64,000 nucleotides of DNA, from NCBI RefSeq assembly GCF_028583425.1, contig NC_072805.1, positions 11,411,001-11,475,000 of the forward strand, written 5' to 3'. The position numbers and the translations under genes were made by a program. This DNA is from Eublepharis macularius. Its lineage: Eukaryota; Chordata; Lepidosauria; Squamata; Eublepharidae. Positions 13,001-22,465 of this stretch are shown piece after piece (the stretch's first letter is position 1; each line of letters begins with the position of its first letter). Below the pieces are notes generated by a model. It was not told where the DNA came from. It did no database searches and was given only the letters and a program-made list of their open reading frames with translations.

Positions 13001-15244
13001 AGTCGTGAGTTGCACAATAATAACAACAACATTTGATTTATATACTGTCATTCAGGACAACTTAACGCCAACTCCCAGCAGTTTACAAAGGGTGTTATTA
13101 TCAAGCTTAGCAGTATGACTAAAGTTCTCATTTTCCTTAGCAACTAAAAATATTTCTCTTTTTCCTCCTTTCCGATAAGCGGTCAGTGGTCAGAGCTAGT
13201 GTTGTTGTCCAGTGTTCACCTCAGCCACTGGCTGGCCCAGGTAGCTAGCCAGAATCTGTCCTTGCCACCAACCCTTTCTCTGATTTTGGGCTGGGGCAGA
13301 TAGATGCTTGCTGCCAGTAACCTTGTTTACTGAGCCCTACTTTTTCAAGCTGGTCAGCTAGTTATAGGCCTGGATCGAAATCTAGCAAATTTTCCTAACT
13401 GGCACTTGTGTGTGCATGCAGCAGTATATAAAAGGACGGATTTCTCTTCCAGCCATGCCCGACAGCCATTGAGGAGGTCTTCACTTCAAAGGTGAATGTG
13501 ATTGGCGGCATCGGCATCGGCATCGGGGTGGTGATGGTAAGCCGTTACCTTTTTTATGTCGTTGGTGCACATTGAACATGGCCCTGTGTGCAAAGCTGCC
13601 ATTGTAGGCAAAAAACCTGTATGTTACAAGGGCAAAACTCTCATACCGTCAGTGTTGCTCCTTCTTGAATTCTGTCCCATTTGGTTTGATGCAAGCTGTC
13701 TAACAGAGTCCAAACCCTCTCCTTCTGGCTGAACATGAACTGGAACAGAATGCAAAAGAATAAGGTTTTTGTTCAGAATAAGAACTAGACAAGAAGACAG
13801 ACAGTACTTCTTTCAGCTCCGCCTACTAGAACTGATCGTGGGTATTAAAAGCTTGTATCACATTGGGATGTTGTTGGCTTTCTGTTGCGTCCTCTCAAAG
13901 AGGAAGGAAGCAGCAGGGAGACCTGAGTCCTTCCGTTTAAAGAGCCATGGCCCTGCAAAATGTCAGCTTACTCCTGGCGGGTGGGGTGGAAGGGCCAGCT
14001 GACGCAGGCATGTGCTTTACTGGGAGGTTTGCATGAGTGAATGAGTCATCACAGCTTAAGATACAGTGGTCCGTATAACCTTTTGTCACCTCTGGTAAAC
14101 ACCTTTCATGGGACGCCGGTCATGTGTACAAGTCTGTTACCTTATAGCGTATGGATTTCAGCCAACTGCACCTGTCTGCATCATTCCTCTTTTGGCTGCT
14201 GCACAGATGGAAGAAGGCTGTTATTTCTTCTTCTCCTTCAGCCAGTTGGGCAGGCACCACCACCCCAGCATACATGGCAACACACCAGCCAGATCCTTTT
14301 GTTTGGCACACTGGGCCAGTTTTCCACCCAAGGCACCAGGCAAGCAATAGCAATGTCACTGGAGGCAATGTCACTGGAGGCTCATCTTTCATACTGCGCC
14401 CCCCCCCTTTGTTTCCTGGCACACCAGTATCTCAGTGGGAAGGCTGCTTAGCCTTGCAATTGGGGCCAGGCGAGCAGTCGGTAAACCACATCATGCATGC
14501 CATCCCAGTCTGTTGCAGTGCTTGCTAATCTTGGGTGAGGTTTATAAGAACACTGCACCTGGTACAGATGCAACAGGCATTTTGTGAATGTATATCTAGC
14601 AAGTGTAAGCAAGAACTGCACCTGCTGAACTTCTGTCTGAACACATACCTACCCCTCCCCCAAAATTCAGTGTCCAGTTGAAAGACCAAGGCAACCAGTG
14701 GATGCCTGAAGCCAGCATAACATACAAGATGTAAAATATGTTTACTACTTCCACCATGTAGAAGCTAATTTGTGGCCTTACCTTACATTTTCCATGCTTT
14801 CTGAAGCATGGGTTAATTACTCGGCAAGGGATGTAGCATTTCTCTTAAACCAAAGGTGTGTTGATCTTGGAATTAATGCTTTCATCGTTTTTAAGGGTTA
14901 GGGCTGATTTTTAAATTTCTCTACCTTACCTCGCAAATGTAGTGCAATATGGATCATATTATGGTATGCCATGGGACAGGGAAATGGACAGATTTGGGAA
15001 GCTTGCTGAACTGGTAACCAAGCTTTTTATTGGCTGAATATTCACAATTGCAGCAAGATTAAAAAAAAAAGAAAACTTGAACCAAGATACAAAATGGTTT
15101 GACTTTCTGGTCGGATGTGTATTTCTTTGCTAAGCTATCATCTCTGCCGACACTGTTTCTGGTTTGCTTGTTTTTCAGATCTTCGGAATGATTTTCAGCA
15201 TGATTCTCTGTTGTGCTGTCCGCAGAAATCGAGAAATGGTCTAA
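3917..15244 (+). CDS. CD9: CD9 tetraspanin, coding exons 2-8 (5' partial)
   Basis: CD9 is a four-pass plasma-membrane tetraspanin that organises integrins and EWI-family partners into microdomains and is required on the mammalian egg for sperm fusion. Seven exons are visible: 3917-4016, 6209-6306, 9618-9692, 10377-10469, 11711-11800, 13453-13536 and 15179-15244. All have AG/GT borders and compatible phases (1,0,0,0,0,0). The exon plan and sequence follow vertebrate CD9: most of the TM1 helix and the small loop, TM2 with [10 protein letters not shown]3, the large loop with the tetraspanin CCG motif plus two further cysteines (ETCPKS and PCPTA), then TM4 and the tail RRNREMV. About 200 residues are encoded here; the first exon (N-terminal tail and start of TM1) must lie before position 1. 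The small loop lacks the Asn-rich N-glycosylation stretch known from mammalian CD9. Identification is by recognised family sequence, not a database search. Confidence 0.96.
4017..6208 (+). other. CD9 intron 2
   Basis: A CR1 3' end occupies 4804-5222. The rest is AT-rich sequence with no feature recognised. A 108-codon frame at 5467-5793 has no family resemblance. Confidence 0.8.
4804..5222 (+). mobile_element. CR1 LINE, 5'-truncated 3' end
   Basis: Translates in one frame (with gaps) to the C-terminal end of the CR1 ORF2 protein: [20 protein letters not shown], then [20 protein letters not shown] and LPSEV. It ends with the CR1 tail ggttggactagatggtctgt and tctatgattctatgaat. It is nearly the same as 51255-51672. 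Confidence 0.9.
6209..6306 (+). CDS. CD9: CD9 exon 3: TM2 and inner loop
   Basis: The exon lies between a cccctag acceptor and a GTAAGT donor. It encodes [20 protein letters not shown] followed by [12 protein letters not shown]. The juxtamembrane cysteines are the usual tetraspanin palmitoylation positions. The first two bases complete a Gly codon begun in exon 2. Confidence 0.96.
7265..8005 (-). mobile_element. Penelope-like element remnant with GIY-YIG endonuclease piece
   Basis: On the minus strand, 7965 to 7690 reads [20 protein letters not shown], then HKSDIRNGN and [18 protein letters not shown]. This is the pattern of the GIY-YIG domain at the C-terminus of Penelope-like reverse transcriptases. 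A TAA just before [10 protein letters not shown] shows it is dead. The 3' end carries a hammerhead fold at 7308-7356 and the widespread tail gtccagtagcacctttaaga (plus strand). Confidence 0.82.
7308..7356 (-). ncRNA. Hammerhead ribozyme motif of the Penelope-like element
   Basis: On the minus strand the core CUGACGA (7345-7339) is followed by an unpaired A, then stem II GAGAA/UUCUC with loop CUUGA, then GAAA (7322-7319). Stem I pairs GCAU with AUGC, and after a bulge GUA with UAC; stem III is minimal. Hammerheads with very short stem III are known in Penelope-like elements. Activity is not shown, and the extra A after CUGACGA is a departure from the classical core. Confidence 0.65.
8083..8275. 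mobile_element. Degraded hAT-like interspersed repeat
   Basis: Starts aggttgccgtcttccaggtg and ends ctccaggaatttggcaattc, an imperfect inverted pair with the GGTTGCC / GGCAA terminus found in other copies here. The interior has a C11 run and a ctggagaaaatgactgcttt block. No clear target duplication. Confidence 0.5.
8835..9275 (-). repeat. LINE 3'-end type repeat with ATTTA tail
   Basis: (ATTTAT)n at 8835-8870, then cagtttatataccgcccatc, then a conserved block with ggcggaacagctctatctta and cgttccaccaggctggggcc. This is an abundant reptile 3'-LINE-like repeat; I cannot assign the clade from this piece. Confidence 0.5.
9489..9510. repeat. (GT)n microsatellite
   Basis: About eleven consecutive GT units in CD9 intron 3, 108 bases before exon 4. 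Confidence 0.95.
9618..9692 (+). CDS. CD9: CD9 exon 4: TM3
   Basis: This 75-base exon has a tctgcag acceptor and a GTAAGA donor and encodes 25 residues, [20 protein letters not shown] then SNKEK. It covers TM3 and the start of the large extracellular loop. Confidence 0.95.
10377..10469 (+). CDS. CD9: CD9 exon 5: large loop, helices A/B
   Basis: This 93-base exon (ttctag acceptor, GTAAGT donor) encodes 31 residues beginning [20 protein letters not shown] and ending TLIAIQHA. It corresponds to the variable helical head of the large extracellular loop. It is clearly diverged from the mammalian sequence but keeps length and phase. Confidence 0.93.
10470..11710 (+). other. CD9 intron 5
   Basis: No exon is seen. 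A pair of convergent Penelope-like 3' ends forms a palindrome at 11325-11548. The remainder is AT-rich unique sequence. Confidence 0.75.
11325..11548. mobile_element. Palindrome of two Penelope-type 3' ends with hammerhead cores
   Basis: The left half (minus) carries CTGAAGA + A + a GTGAG/CTCAC stem + GAAA, an intact hammerhead core half. The right half (plus, 11421-11458) has the same motif, but the GAAA is changed to GAAG and the stem to CTCAT. Outer arms share aagagtcc/ggactctt and gctaacaaaat/atgttagtc. Confidence 0.68.
11711..11800 (+). CDS. CD9: CD9 exon 6: large loop with CCG motif
   Basis: A 90-base exon (gctgtag acceptor, GTATGT donor) encoding [20 protein letters not shown] and then [13 protein letters not shown] is the tetraspanin signature, and the third loop cysteine is in ETCPK. 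Confidence 0.96.
11801..13452 (+). other. CD9 intron 6
   Basis: Unique sequence for the most part. A SINE 3' fragment lies at 13012-13105 and a short CR1-tail-like motif (gggggttggactagatgaca) at 12902. No exon is recognised. Confidence 0.75.
13012..13105 (-). repeat. tRNA-SINE 3' fragment
   Basis: caataataacaacaacattt then gatttatatactgtcattca and cagcagtttacaaagg match the reversed 3' part of the SINEs at 47118 and 59230. Confidence 0.7.
13453..13536 (+). CDS. CD9: CD9 exon 7: end of large loop and start of TM4
   Basis: An 84-base exon (tcttccag acceptor, GTAAGC donor) encoding [20 protein letters not shown] then [11 protein letters not shown] supplies the fourth loop cysteine. The Gly-Ile alternation is encoded by a short repeat ggcatcggcatcggcatc. 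Confidence 0.95.
13537..15178 (+). other. CD9 intron 7
   Basis: No gene and no clear repeat recognised. Overlapping frames at 14041-14528 are open on both strands but resemble nothing known and are treated as chance. Confidence 0.7.
15179..15244 (+). CDS. CD9: CD9 exon 8: TM4 end, C-terminal tail and stop
   Basis: A tttttcag acceptor is followed by codons for [20 protein letters not shown], then V and TAA at 15242-15244. The tail REMV is the conserved CD9 C-terminus. Confidence 0.97.
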   Translation: MFGMIFSMILCCAVRRNREMV

Positions 15245-15570
15245 AGCTACTTCAGGGGACCCCCTCCCTTCAAGAAATCTTTATTGCTAACTAGCATTAT
15301 TAAAGCATTTCTAAAATTATATTTGTTACTTTTTAAAAAAAAATGCTTGATACTGATGTTCTTAGTTTTTTGCTTTTTATGTTTATAAAACTTTAAAAGG
15401 ATTTGACTGTTAAAAAGGTACTATATTTGTTAGTCTGCAGACCAAAACATCTTGTATATAAAGTTTTTTGTCTCTAAATAGTTGCCATTTTTCTTTAAAC
15501 TTACAAATGGGATGTAATTTATGTTGGAGAAAATTTGATACTTAATAAAAACTTAAGACCACCAACTGTT
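15245..15570 (+). other. CD9: CD9 3'UTR
   Basis: AT-rich sequence follows the CD9 stop codon, with no repeat recognised in it. It runs to a canonical polyadenylation hexamer at 15544-15549, so the 3'UTR would be about 320 bases. The cleavage point is inferred from the hexamer. Confidence 0.75.
15544..15549 (+). terminator. CD9 polyadenylation signal AATAAA
   Basis: An AATAAA hexamer lies 300 bases after the CD9 stop and is followed within about 30 bases by a GT-containing stretch (gtgtgcatg). No competing hexamer is nearer the stop. Confidence 0.75.
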
Positions 15571-15860
15571 CTCCAAGTGTGCATGCAGTTTCCATAGCAG
15601 TTTTTCAGTGGGCCAGTTTCAGCCTCAGGAAGGCAAGGCCAGCTTTTCATAGATGTCTTGTGATGTCTGCTAAGGAAGCCATTGGAATTGTACAGGAGAT
15701 CTTTCTAGATTTTGGAGGGAACTTTTACCTTGAGACTAAATTTAATTGGGGCTAAACTTAATGGGAGATGTACTAATAAGCCCCGTAACAGTGGCACGTC
15801 ACGATAGCTAAGTGTTTCATGAGTAGGTTAGATCAGGCTTGCATTCTTATGACCCATCGT

Positions 15861-16107
15861 CAGGGCTTTTTTTCAGCAGGAACGCAGTGGAACAGAGTTC
15901 CAGAACCTCTTGAAAATGGTCACATGGCTGGTGGCCCCGCCCCCTGATCTCCAGACAGAGGGGAGTTGAGATCTGAGCGGCACGGAGGGCAATCTCAACT
16001 CCCCTCTGTCTGGAGATCAGGGGGCGGGGCCACCAGCCATGTGACCATTTTTTCCGAGGGGAACCCACTGAGTTCCACCACCTCCTTTCCTAGAAAAAAA
16101 ACCCCTG
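15861..16107 (-). mobile_element. Foldback hAT MITE family A, copy 1
   Basis: Termini CAGGGCTTTTTTTCAGC and ...AAAAACCCCTG. The two arms pair through the central gatctccagacagaggggag block. Flanks CCCATCGT and CCTATTGT match at 6 of 8 positions, an aged 8-bp duplication. Orientation is opposite to the copies at 22214, 25622, 29444, 46434 and 52201. Confidence 0.88.
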
Positions 16108-16374
16108 CCTATTGTGCCAAATGCAGTCAGCTGTTCGATACTTTTTTTTCCTTTTCAGTTCTAGGCAAGCAACGAACCAAGGAAATATATGAAGCACCTT
16201 TTGGCCCCAGTCATCCTCCATTGTTTCTTATTGGGGGTGGGGGGGATCCAGTGCTTTTTCCAGAACACAGAAGTCTTAGCCGAACACATGAAATAAACAG
16301 AGTCCAACAGAACCAATGCCGAACCAGAGAATCCCAAAAAACGAGGGGCAAAGCTGCAGGGCAACCACAGGAGC

Positions 16375-17205
16375 AGAGAAAAACCCCCACAGCAATTAGT
16401 AATTGCAGGTGCAGACGCGTGAATCCAAAGACAGTATTTGTGGTTTATCTGCACAGTCATAAACACACTCTCATCAATATTTGAAACATAAACATATTTT
16501 TACATAATAACAAGCACAACCACGAGTCAAAATGGAGAGGACCACCTTCCCCAAAGTCACTACAGTACAGAATGACATTTCCCAGTTCAAAAAGCAATTG
16601 TACTCTCTTCTCTGAGGGCTGCAACGGTCCACCAGCAGAAGGTCTCCAAAGCCCACTCCCAAGCCGGGAGGACCTGCGGACCAGATGCAGTCAGAAGGGG
16701 AAGGGGGAAGCCGCTCCACGCTCAACAGGACTGTTATCTGGTGTTCGTATGGAAAAAGAGGAGAGAGTGAAGTGATGGTGAACAGCACAGCTGTTATGTG
16801 CTCTTGAGAAAGAATCCCGAAACAGGAAATCAGCGTGCGTCCTGTTGAGCATGGAGCGGCTTCCCCCTTCCCCTTTTGACTGCATCTGGTCCGCGGGTCC
16901 TCCCGGCTTGGGAGTGGGCTTTGGAGAGCTTCTGCTGGCGGACTGTTGCAGCCCTCACAGAAGAGAGGAGTGCAATTGCTTTTTGAATTGGGAAACGTCA
17001 TTCAGGACAGTAATGACTTTGGGGAAGGTGGTCCTTTCCATTTTGACTCGTGGTTGTGCTTGTTATTTATTATGTAAAAATATGTTTATGTTTCAAATAT
17101 TGATGACAGAGTGTTTACGACTGTGCAGATAAAACACAAACACTGTCTTTGGATTCATGTGTCTGCACCTGCAATTACTAATTGCTGTGGGTTTTTTTCT
17201 CTGAA
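16375..17205. repeat. Large inverted repeat, arms about 360 bp, spacer about 107 bp
   Basis: The left arm 16375-16731 and right arm 16839-17205 are reverse complements at high identity. For example cctgcggaccagatgcagtc pairs with gactgcatctggtccgcggg, and caattagtaattgcaggtgc recurs inverted near 17170. Small indels separate the arms. The origin is unclear: opposed copies of one repeat or a foldback transposon. Open frames on both strands follow from the symmetry. Confidence 0.85.
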
Positions 17206-17285
17206 CCAGAGAAACCCAGCAGTACCAACCTGGCAGCAGAAGACATGCGCTCCCAAAAAAGTACTCTGGTTTGGCAACCAGTCAC

Positions 17286-17541
17286 AGCAACTTTTCTTTT
17301 ACCATTTGCAGCTTTCCTGGGCAAAAGGAGGGCGGAGGGAGGCAGTTCTCCCAGGCGAATGGAATTGCGCGTTAGGGGGAGTTCAGTGGTCCATCTGATC
17401 ACAATTCTGTCATAGACAACATGAGATAATCATCGTTATTGGACAGACAGTTGATTTCTCCTGAACATGTGATTCCATTTGCCTCCCTTCTCTTTTCCAT
17501 TTTTTGCCTAAGGAAAGCTACAAATGGTAAAAGAAAAACCC
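17286..17541. repeat. Second inverted repeat, arms about 60 bp
   Basis: cttttcttttaccatttgca (17291) followed by gctttcctgggcaaaa is the inverse of ttttttgcctaaggaaagct then acaaatggtaaaagaaaaac (to 17541). An inner pair, caggcgaatggaatt and gattccatttgcctcc, extends the symmetry. Confidence 0.75.
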
Positions 17542-17841
17542 TGAGACCTTTAATATGCCAGTCCCAGTTATTTCTGAATATTTGGGGGCTTAATCAGGAC
17601 CGGCAATAACAGTTTATTTGAGAATACTGATACTGATCAAGATTCTGGAGTATTCCCCCCAAATACCAAAAAGATATTTTGGACTATATTTTTGGACCAG
17701 ATAACCCAAACCACACACCCCTAGTAATCACACTTCCCCCTCACCCCAGCAAGAATTTCTTGTCAGTGAAAACTGAGGCCACGCGAGGTCAGGTGACAGG
17801 CAGATATGGGCTCAGCCAGTGGATATTTCCCCCAAGTGATC

Positions 17842-18022
17842 AGAGTTGTGTAGTGATCAGAGTGTTGGACTAGGATCTGGGAGAACCAGGTTTGAATCCC
17901 CAAAGAAGCCTGTTACAGCGACCTTGGGCCAGTAATGTATTCAGCCTAACCTACCTAGCAGGGTTGTTGTGAAAATAAGACGGAAGAGAAGAGACTGATA
18001 TTGCAGAGACAGGCAGTGCATA
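17842..18022 (+). repeat. tRNA-derived SINE
   Basis: A-box-like gtgtagtgatcagagtgttg, B-box-like ggtttgaatcccc, then accttgggccagtaatgtat and a cctaacctacctagcagggt body. Same family as 61341-61545. Confidence 0.75.
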
Positions 18023-18118
18023 AATAAAGCAAGTAGATATGAGAGGTGTGGCTGGGGGCCTTATGGAGTGACTAGATCTGCCCCTGCAGAACCCAATATT
18101 TGGGCATCATCCAAGAGA

Positions 18119-18425
18119 ACCACTGTGGTATCGTGGTTAGGTATGGAGACCTGGATTCCTGGATTCCTGGCTTTGACGTAGGATGATAACAACGTTCGGT
18201 TTATATTCTATTCAAGATAACACCCACTCAGAGCAGTTTACAAAGTGTGTTCTTACTATCCCCACAACAATCACCCAGTAAGTTGGGTGGGGCTGAGAGA
18301 TGCTCCGAAAAGCTGTGACTGACCTAAGGTCACCCAGCTGGCTTCAAGCGGAGAAGTGGGGAATCAAACCTGGTTCTCCGGACTACAGTCCTGCTGCTCT
18401 TAACCACTTCACCAAACTGAGTGAT
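18119..18425 (-). repeat. tRNA-derived SINE, reversed, with a short direct head fragment
   Basis: From 18182 a reversed copy runs from gataacaacgttcggtttat through cactcagagcagtttacaaa to gaatcaaacctggttctccg and cttaaccacttcacca. A direct tRNA-like head fragment (ggtatcgtggttagg) precedes it at 18127. Confidence 0.72.
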
Positions 18426-18599
18426 CTTGGGTCAGTCACTGGCAGCCTAAATTATCCTGCAGGGTAACTTCTGTCCCTTCCATGCTCGCTCAGATCTAGA
18501 TGAAGTTTCTCTTTACTTGTGAAGTAAAACTTTTTTTAAGAATCTGAGAGTCCTCCGTAGTGCTGCAAATATGATTTCCTTCCATGAAACTCCCCTATA

Positions 18600-18695
18600 C
18601 AGAATCAGACCCTTGGCCCATCGAGGCCAGTATTGGAGTGCCAGTGGCCCTCCAGTGTCGTCAGTAGAGGCCTTTCATATCAGCTTCTACCTGAT
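18600..18695 (+). repeat. SINE body fragment (tatactgaatcaga family)
   Basis: tatacagaatcagacccttg then gcccatcgaggccagtattg and agtggccctccagtg match the family copy at 52828-52922. Confidence 0.55.
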
Positions 18696-18699
18696 CTTT

Positions 18700-19300
18700 T
18701 TTTAAAAAAAACCACTTTTTATTTATTTTGGATTTATTTATTTTGGATTTTTGAAACAACAAAACATTAACAATATACAATAACTGGAACTAGAGTGGAT
18801 TTAAACTGATGGAACATAAATGCACGTAATCAGTTAGTGAGAACAATTATACAAACTATGAAATAGAAAATGCCCAAGAATAATAAGTTTCTTTATATAC
18901 ATTTAAGGGGTTAATTGAATAAGCTTTATCCAGTTGTAAGCCCAAATTGGCCATATAGTTCAATACTGGGAACCACATTTCTAGAAAACTAGAATAGCAA
19001 CGCTCTGTATTTAGATAAGTAATTTGGTCAGTAATTTTTCCCGTAAAATAATGATCCCGTATCTTTCTGTGCCATAAAGAAAAATGGAGGTGCTTGCGCG
19101 AGTCCTTCCACACTGTTTCTATAGAAGCTTTTGCTGCTGCCAGAAGTATGGCAATTAACTTTTTAGAACTTGGTAGTGTTTCAAGATCTGCCCATAGATT
19201 AAGTAATACCAGTTCTGGAGAGACAGGAAGAGAACAGCTTGTTACCTGCTTTATGTCGGACAATATATCACAGCAAAATTTGTAATACAGGTCTACCTGA
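18700..19300 (-). mobile_element. L1 LINE ORF2 C-terminal fragment
   Basis: The minus strand reads SPELVLLNLWADLETLPSSK followed by KLIAILLAAAKASIETVWKD. This resembles the ...SPEL.LLN...(LL)AAR..IA..WK segment near the C-terminus of vertebrate L1 ORF2. It ends at an A/T-rich 3' end near 18700. It is a 5'-truncated, non-autonomous remnant. Confidence 0.72.
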
Positions 19301-19385
19301 TCCTTTGAACTGGAGGAGCTGGGGATTGAACCTACGACGTTCTGTATGCCCAGGCTGTACCACTGAGCCACGGTCCCCTCCCACC
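19300..19385 (-). repeat. tRNA-headed SINE head
   Basis: Reversed B box ggggattgaacctacgacgt and A box gtaccactgagccacggtcc, similar to 49113-49193. Confidence 0.68.
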
Positions 19386-20228
19386 ATTGCATTAGCCTTT
19401 CAGAAATAAAAACTGGAGAGCAACAGTTTAGACAGCTGTAGCATATCTTGATATGGATGGCAGCCACTCTATGGCAGGCATTTTCTGGAAGCATGTAGCG
19501 CTGGTGCATCAGTGGCATATACCAGCACTTCTTTCTTGACTTGAAGGAAGTGCTGCTAACATCCTCCAGAAAAGCCGCTGTTCAGGACTTGCTGTGGGCG
19601 GATCCTTGTTCAGCCAGCCATGGCCTTAGCCTGGGATTGCAGAATTTCTATCTTTAGAACACGGGTGGTTCTCATGGCTTTCGCCATAATTGAAAAGAGC
19701 ATGTAATAAGCTACATCTTTTTGTATGTCTTCTATTCTTATAAAAAAGCACAGAATTGGGGAAGGGAGTGCGGTGTTCCAGCTACCAACATTCAGAACCC
19801 TGAACGAGTTATTGAGAACTAGAGGCTGTTTTGTGCACTTTGTAACCAGAGTGGGAAAACAGATGAGAGATTTTTCCAGTGTGGGACACAGACTGCAGCA
19901 TTCTAGTCTTGCTGAAAATGAAAACTACAAGGAAGTCATTCATGGGGCACGAATGCTTCGCTAGACTGAGAGTCCTGTTTCATGTTCAATAGATCTTCAG
20001 AAGTGGGTTAACGGCTGGGCTTTTTTTATGCTCAGTCCCTCAATTGTGACATTTATCCCAACGTCCCAATAGAACAGGCTCTGGCAGAATTGATGTGCTA
20101 TGATACAGTAGGAGCCATTACCACCCTATCTTACGATGAGCATTTTGAAAAGGGTGGGGGGGGGAGGGCTGGCCTTGCTAAACTGTGAAATACAAGACAG
20201 TCTTGTGAGTCTAAATATGGGTTCTGGT

Positions 20229-20601
20229 CAGGGCTTTCTTTCAGCTGGAACGTGGTGGAACCTCTTAAAAATGGTCACATGGCCGGCAGCCCTGCCCCCT
20301 GATCTCCAGACAGAGGGGAGTTTAGATTGCCATTCGGCACGGAGGGCAATCTAAACTCCCCTCTGTCTGGAGATCAGGGGGCGGGCCGCCAGTCATGTGA
20401 CCATTTTCACCGAGGGCAATTTAAACTTTAAAAACTACCCCCTTGTTCCAGCTGACCCAAAGTGATGTCATTGTGCAGTCCTGGGAGCATGCACGCACTT
20501 CGTGCATGTGGTACCAGAGGCACTACCTTCTGCCAAGAGTTGCCCCCTGTGCTGGCAACCCACTGAGTTCCACCACCTCTTTTCCCAGAAAGAAAGCCCT
20601 G
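20229..20601 (-). mobile_element. Foldback hAT MITE family A, copy 2 (with internal insertion)
   Basis: Termini CAGGGCTTTCTTTCAGC and AGAAAGAAAGCCCTG, with exact 8-bp duplication GTTCTGGT at 20221-20228 and 20602-20609. It is 373 bp, about 120 bp longer than its relatives. The right arm contains extra sequence (about 20415-20565) resembling part of the 34.7-35.2 kb repeat. Confidence 0.9.
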
Positions 20602-20835
20602 GTTCTGGTGTTTGATGACTAGGGATTTTAAGGGCTAAATTACAGTTTATCTCACTGAATGCCTCGTCTTGTGTATCATTGGCAGAGGCAGTGGGAAAAA
20701 TCACAGAACAGAAAGGAGCAGGCCTCTCTCAGCTTGCCAGTCCCCTCCTAATTTGATTGACTTCTAGAACCCAGCTAAGGGAAAAGCTGCTAAAATCCAG
20801 ACTGGAGCAGGAAAGGGGTATTTTCAGGAGAGACT

Positions 20836-21125
20836 TAAAGCTAAACCACATGAGACAAATTATATGACGCACAAGTGAAGGGAGATGCAATGTTAGCTGG
20901 GAAACATAGTTTGAATTTCACCTCTCTAGCCGGCAAAGGTCGCTCCTCAGTGGGTTTGTTCATTTCCTCTTTGCATCCCAGAAGGCTCTGTCAATTATTA
21001 ACAAACCCTCCGAGGAAGGATACATGCTGGCTCTGTGTAGAGAAGCGAAGTTCAAACTATGCTAACATTGCATCTCCCTTCACTCGAGCGTCCTTGTGTA
21101 ATTCATCTTGTGTGTTTTAGCTCTT
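20836..21125. mobile_element. Palindromic MITE-like element
   Basis: Arms gtgaagggagatgcaatgtt (20876) and aacattgcatctcccttcac (21065) are exact inverses. Outer parts (agctaaaccacatgag and cttgtgtgttttagct) also pair imperfectly. No convincing target duplication. Confidence 0.68.
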
Positions 21126-22213
21126 AGAAAAGGGTTAAGCACTATATTTTTCATTGGTTGATTCTTTTCTGCAAATGTCCCAACCCCTGCTTCAGTGTTA
21201 TGAACAGGAGAATAGAAACTCTTTGTTTTCTCCCTATCGTGTCGTCTTCCCCTGCCCTTCCTAAAATGTGTCTTCATTTCTATGCAGTTCATCTTTCAGC
21301 AGAAAATCTGATTAGGCAACAAAGTGAGACAATAAGCATAGTCAACTCTTGAGTCAAACTCAGTGGTTTTGCCAGGTGTCCTTGTAAGAATTTCAGCAAG
21401 AACTTGTCCAGTACAACCTTTTGTTCAATTCACCCCTTTGGCATTCTCTTTGTATGTTTCTGCTAGTTTTGTTATTCACAAACCTAATGGAACCCTGAGA
21501 TAGTGGAATGCGGGCTTTGAACACCCATTCAGGGCCCTGGTTGGGATTTCAAATTCAAAGACCAGCAACCATTTCTAAAGGACTGAGCAAAATGCCAGTG
21601 GCAGTTGAGCTAGGAGAATGACAGCTGGTGATCACAGTCAGGGCACAGCTAATGCTGCCCCATTTGGGGTGGGGGAGAAGCCAATCACATAACAAAATGT
21701 TATAGGTGGTATACCACGTGTGCTATCCTGAGGTTCCTGGAAGAAAGGCAAGATAAAAATGCAGTAGATAGCTAACATCCCTCAAAGACTGCAATTGTTG
21801 AGTGAAATCTGTTTTCCATGATTAAGATGCGGTTTTCTGAAGTTTTAACATCTGTGCATGCCTCAAATCTGTTTTCAAGGTCTGGGGAAGAAATAGATTC
21901 GACTGCAGCTTCTGAAGCAAGATTAACCAATATTTGTCCAGAAAGTCTGGAAACCCAATAGTAGTTGAAGGTCCTAATCCTAAGAAGAGTTGCTCCAGCC
22001 TAAGCCCACCGATTTCAATGGGCTTAGACTGGAGTAACTCTTTTTAGGATTGCCTCATAAAGGAAGCAGGAAGTGATCTCCTCCTGCCCTGAGTTTCTCC
22101 ACCACAAATTACAACTGGCTTCAATTTGCATAGGAAAAGCTCCAGCCAGGATGTGAAGGTTCAAGGCTGAAGTAGATTCTGCTCTGACCCTCTGCCTTAA
22201 CCTTGGTTGTACC

Positions 22214-22465
22214 CAGGGCTTTTTTTCTGGGGAAAGAGGTGGTGGAACCCAGTGGGTTGCCCTCGGAGAAAATGGTCACATGGCTGGTGCCCCCCCCCCC
22301 CGATCTCCAGACAGAGGGGAGTTGAGATTGCCCTCCGCGTTCTGCGGAGGGCAATCTAAACTCCCCTCTGTCTGGAGATCAGGGGGCGGGGCCACCAGCC
22401 ATGTGACCATTTTCAAGAGGTTCCAGAACTCCGTTCCCCCGCATTCCCCCTGAAAAAAAGCCCTG
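22214..22465 (+). mobile_element. Foldback hAT MITE family A, copy 3
   Basis: 252 bp, CAGGGCTTTTTTTCTGG to TGAAAAAAAGCCCTG, exact 8-bp duplication GTTGTACC at 22206-22213 and 22466-22473. Arms pair around ccctccgcgttctgcggagg. Confidence 0.93.

Noticed and set aside
13769-14528. Possible extra exon(s) in the last CD9 intron
   Set aside because: Several open frames on both strands but no splice-compatible, family-like peptide, and CD9 is complete without one.
16474-17132. 175-codon minus frame and similar plus frames with matching peptides
   Set aside because: The same peptide appears on both strands because the DNA is an inverted repeat; no start context, splice or family evidence.
18856-19518. 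220-codon minus frame as a gene
   Set aside because: It runs from a SINE head into an L1 ORF2 tail; a chimera of repeats.
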